Positions 63,669 through 64,000 of a stretch of DNA of 64,000 bases are shown in pieces. The notes under the pieces were generated by a model. The model was given only the letters and a program-made list of their open reading frames with translations, did no database searches and was not told the DNA's origin. Location: the NCBI GenBank assembly GCA_914767715.1, contig OU612067.1, positions 3,658,001-3,722,000 of the forward strand, in the 5' to 3' direction. Within the stretch, counting starts at the first letter, position 1, and each line of letters opens with the position of its first letter. This DNA is from Membranipora membranacea. Lineage: Eukaryota; Bryozoa; Gymnolaemata; Cheilostomatida; Membraniporidae. Made by a program: the position numbers and the translations under genes.

Positions 63669-64000
63669 ACTACGGGTAATTTACAATAATCTATGTGAAT
63701 GAAAGAAAACAAAATAAATACATTTCCAACAAACTGAAAAGGAAGATTAGTGAGATGACACCCATACAATCTCCAATAGGAAGTGTACTAATTTATTATA
63801 ATATTTTATAATTATAAATCTCCTTGATAAATATGGATAACGATATACAATCTGGCAGATTATGGTACTGACCTACTAAATATATGGATAATATAAAACA
63901 AAGATAGTCTGAGCCCTGTAACGGCCATTTGGCTCTCGTTTTTGTCTACATTTACCCCTTTCTATCATTGAGTGAAGAGTAAATGGGTTTAATTCATTAT

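Larger units (their letters stand above)
62809..64000. other. Upstream of TP53INP; two foldbacks
   Basis: About 1.2 kb to the window end, holding the TP53INP promoter side and two inverted repeats (63388-63545 and 63586-63668). No exon recognised. Confidence 0.45.

Noticed and set aside
1-64000. tRNA, rRNA and snRNA genes
   Set aside because: Reading both strands by eye, I found no A/B-box pair with a foldable cloverleaf and no rRNA-like stretch. A covariance-model scan could still find short RNAs I missed.

Overview
The window is animal nuclear DNA: AT-rich, with intron-rich genes whose exons join in consistent splice phases across GT-AG introns of about 60 bp to 2 kb. A PNT+ETS transcription factor, a TP53INP-type autophagy/stress protein, a TRIM-like protein, AIFM3 and lunapark place it in Metazoa. 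Gene density (about ten loci in 64 kb) and ancestral-looking intron-rich genes suit a marine invertebrate, perhaps a non-bilaterian such as a sponge. That last step is an inference; no marker in the window fixes the phylum.

Layout. 167-1602 (-): unrecognised five-exon gene. 2319-5816 (-): TRIM-like gene (RING, two B-boxes, coiled coil, then an NHL-like propeller segment) with in-frame stops. 7084-8368 (-): LSM6, complete. 11254-21964 (+): AIFM3 (Rieske plus FAD/NAD oxidoreductase) in 14 coding exons, with a second candidate first exon at 12373. 24667-28248 (+): ETS1/2-class factor, complete. 29136-33621 (-): type I receptor (CUB, CUB, sushi, EGF, membrane span, tyrosine-rich tail). 35781-42399 (-): lunapark (LNPK), 12 exons, complete. 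45243-46684 (-): 3' part of an unrecognised multi-span membrane protein. 49212-56757 (-): unrecognised 13-exon gene for a 531-residue acidic protein, with 5' UTR exons near 57.5 and 58.1 kb. 61390-62808 (-): TP53INP1/2-type gene, complete.

The genes do not form a pathway and look like ordinary neighbours. Several serve general cell biology: spliceosome and mRNA decay (LSM6), ER junction shaping (LNPK), autophagy and stress (TP53INP), mitochondrial redox and apoptosis (AIFM3). The receptor and the ETS factor are signalling genes.

Between and inside genes the DNA is full of inverted-repeat elements: a two-copy MITE family with terminal inverted repeats, long foldbacks of 160-690 bp (one with a 5-bp target duplication), and a perfect 104-bp spacer-free palindrome. 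Most lie in introns. The gene models were built by hand from reading frame, splice signals and phase; exon ends are predictions without transcript evidence.
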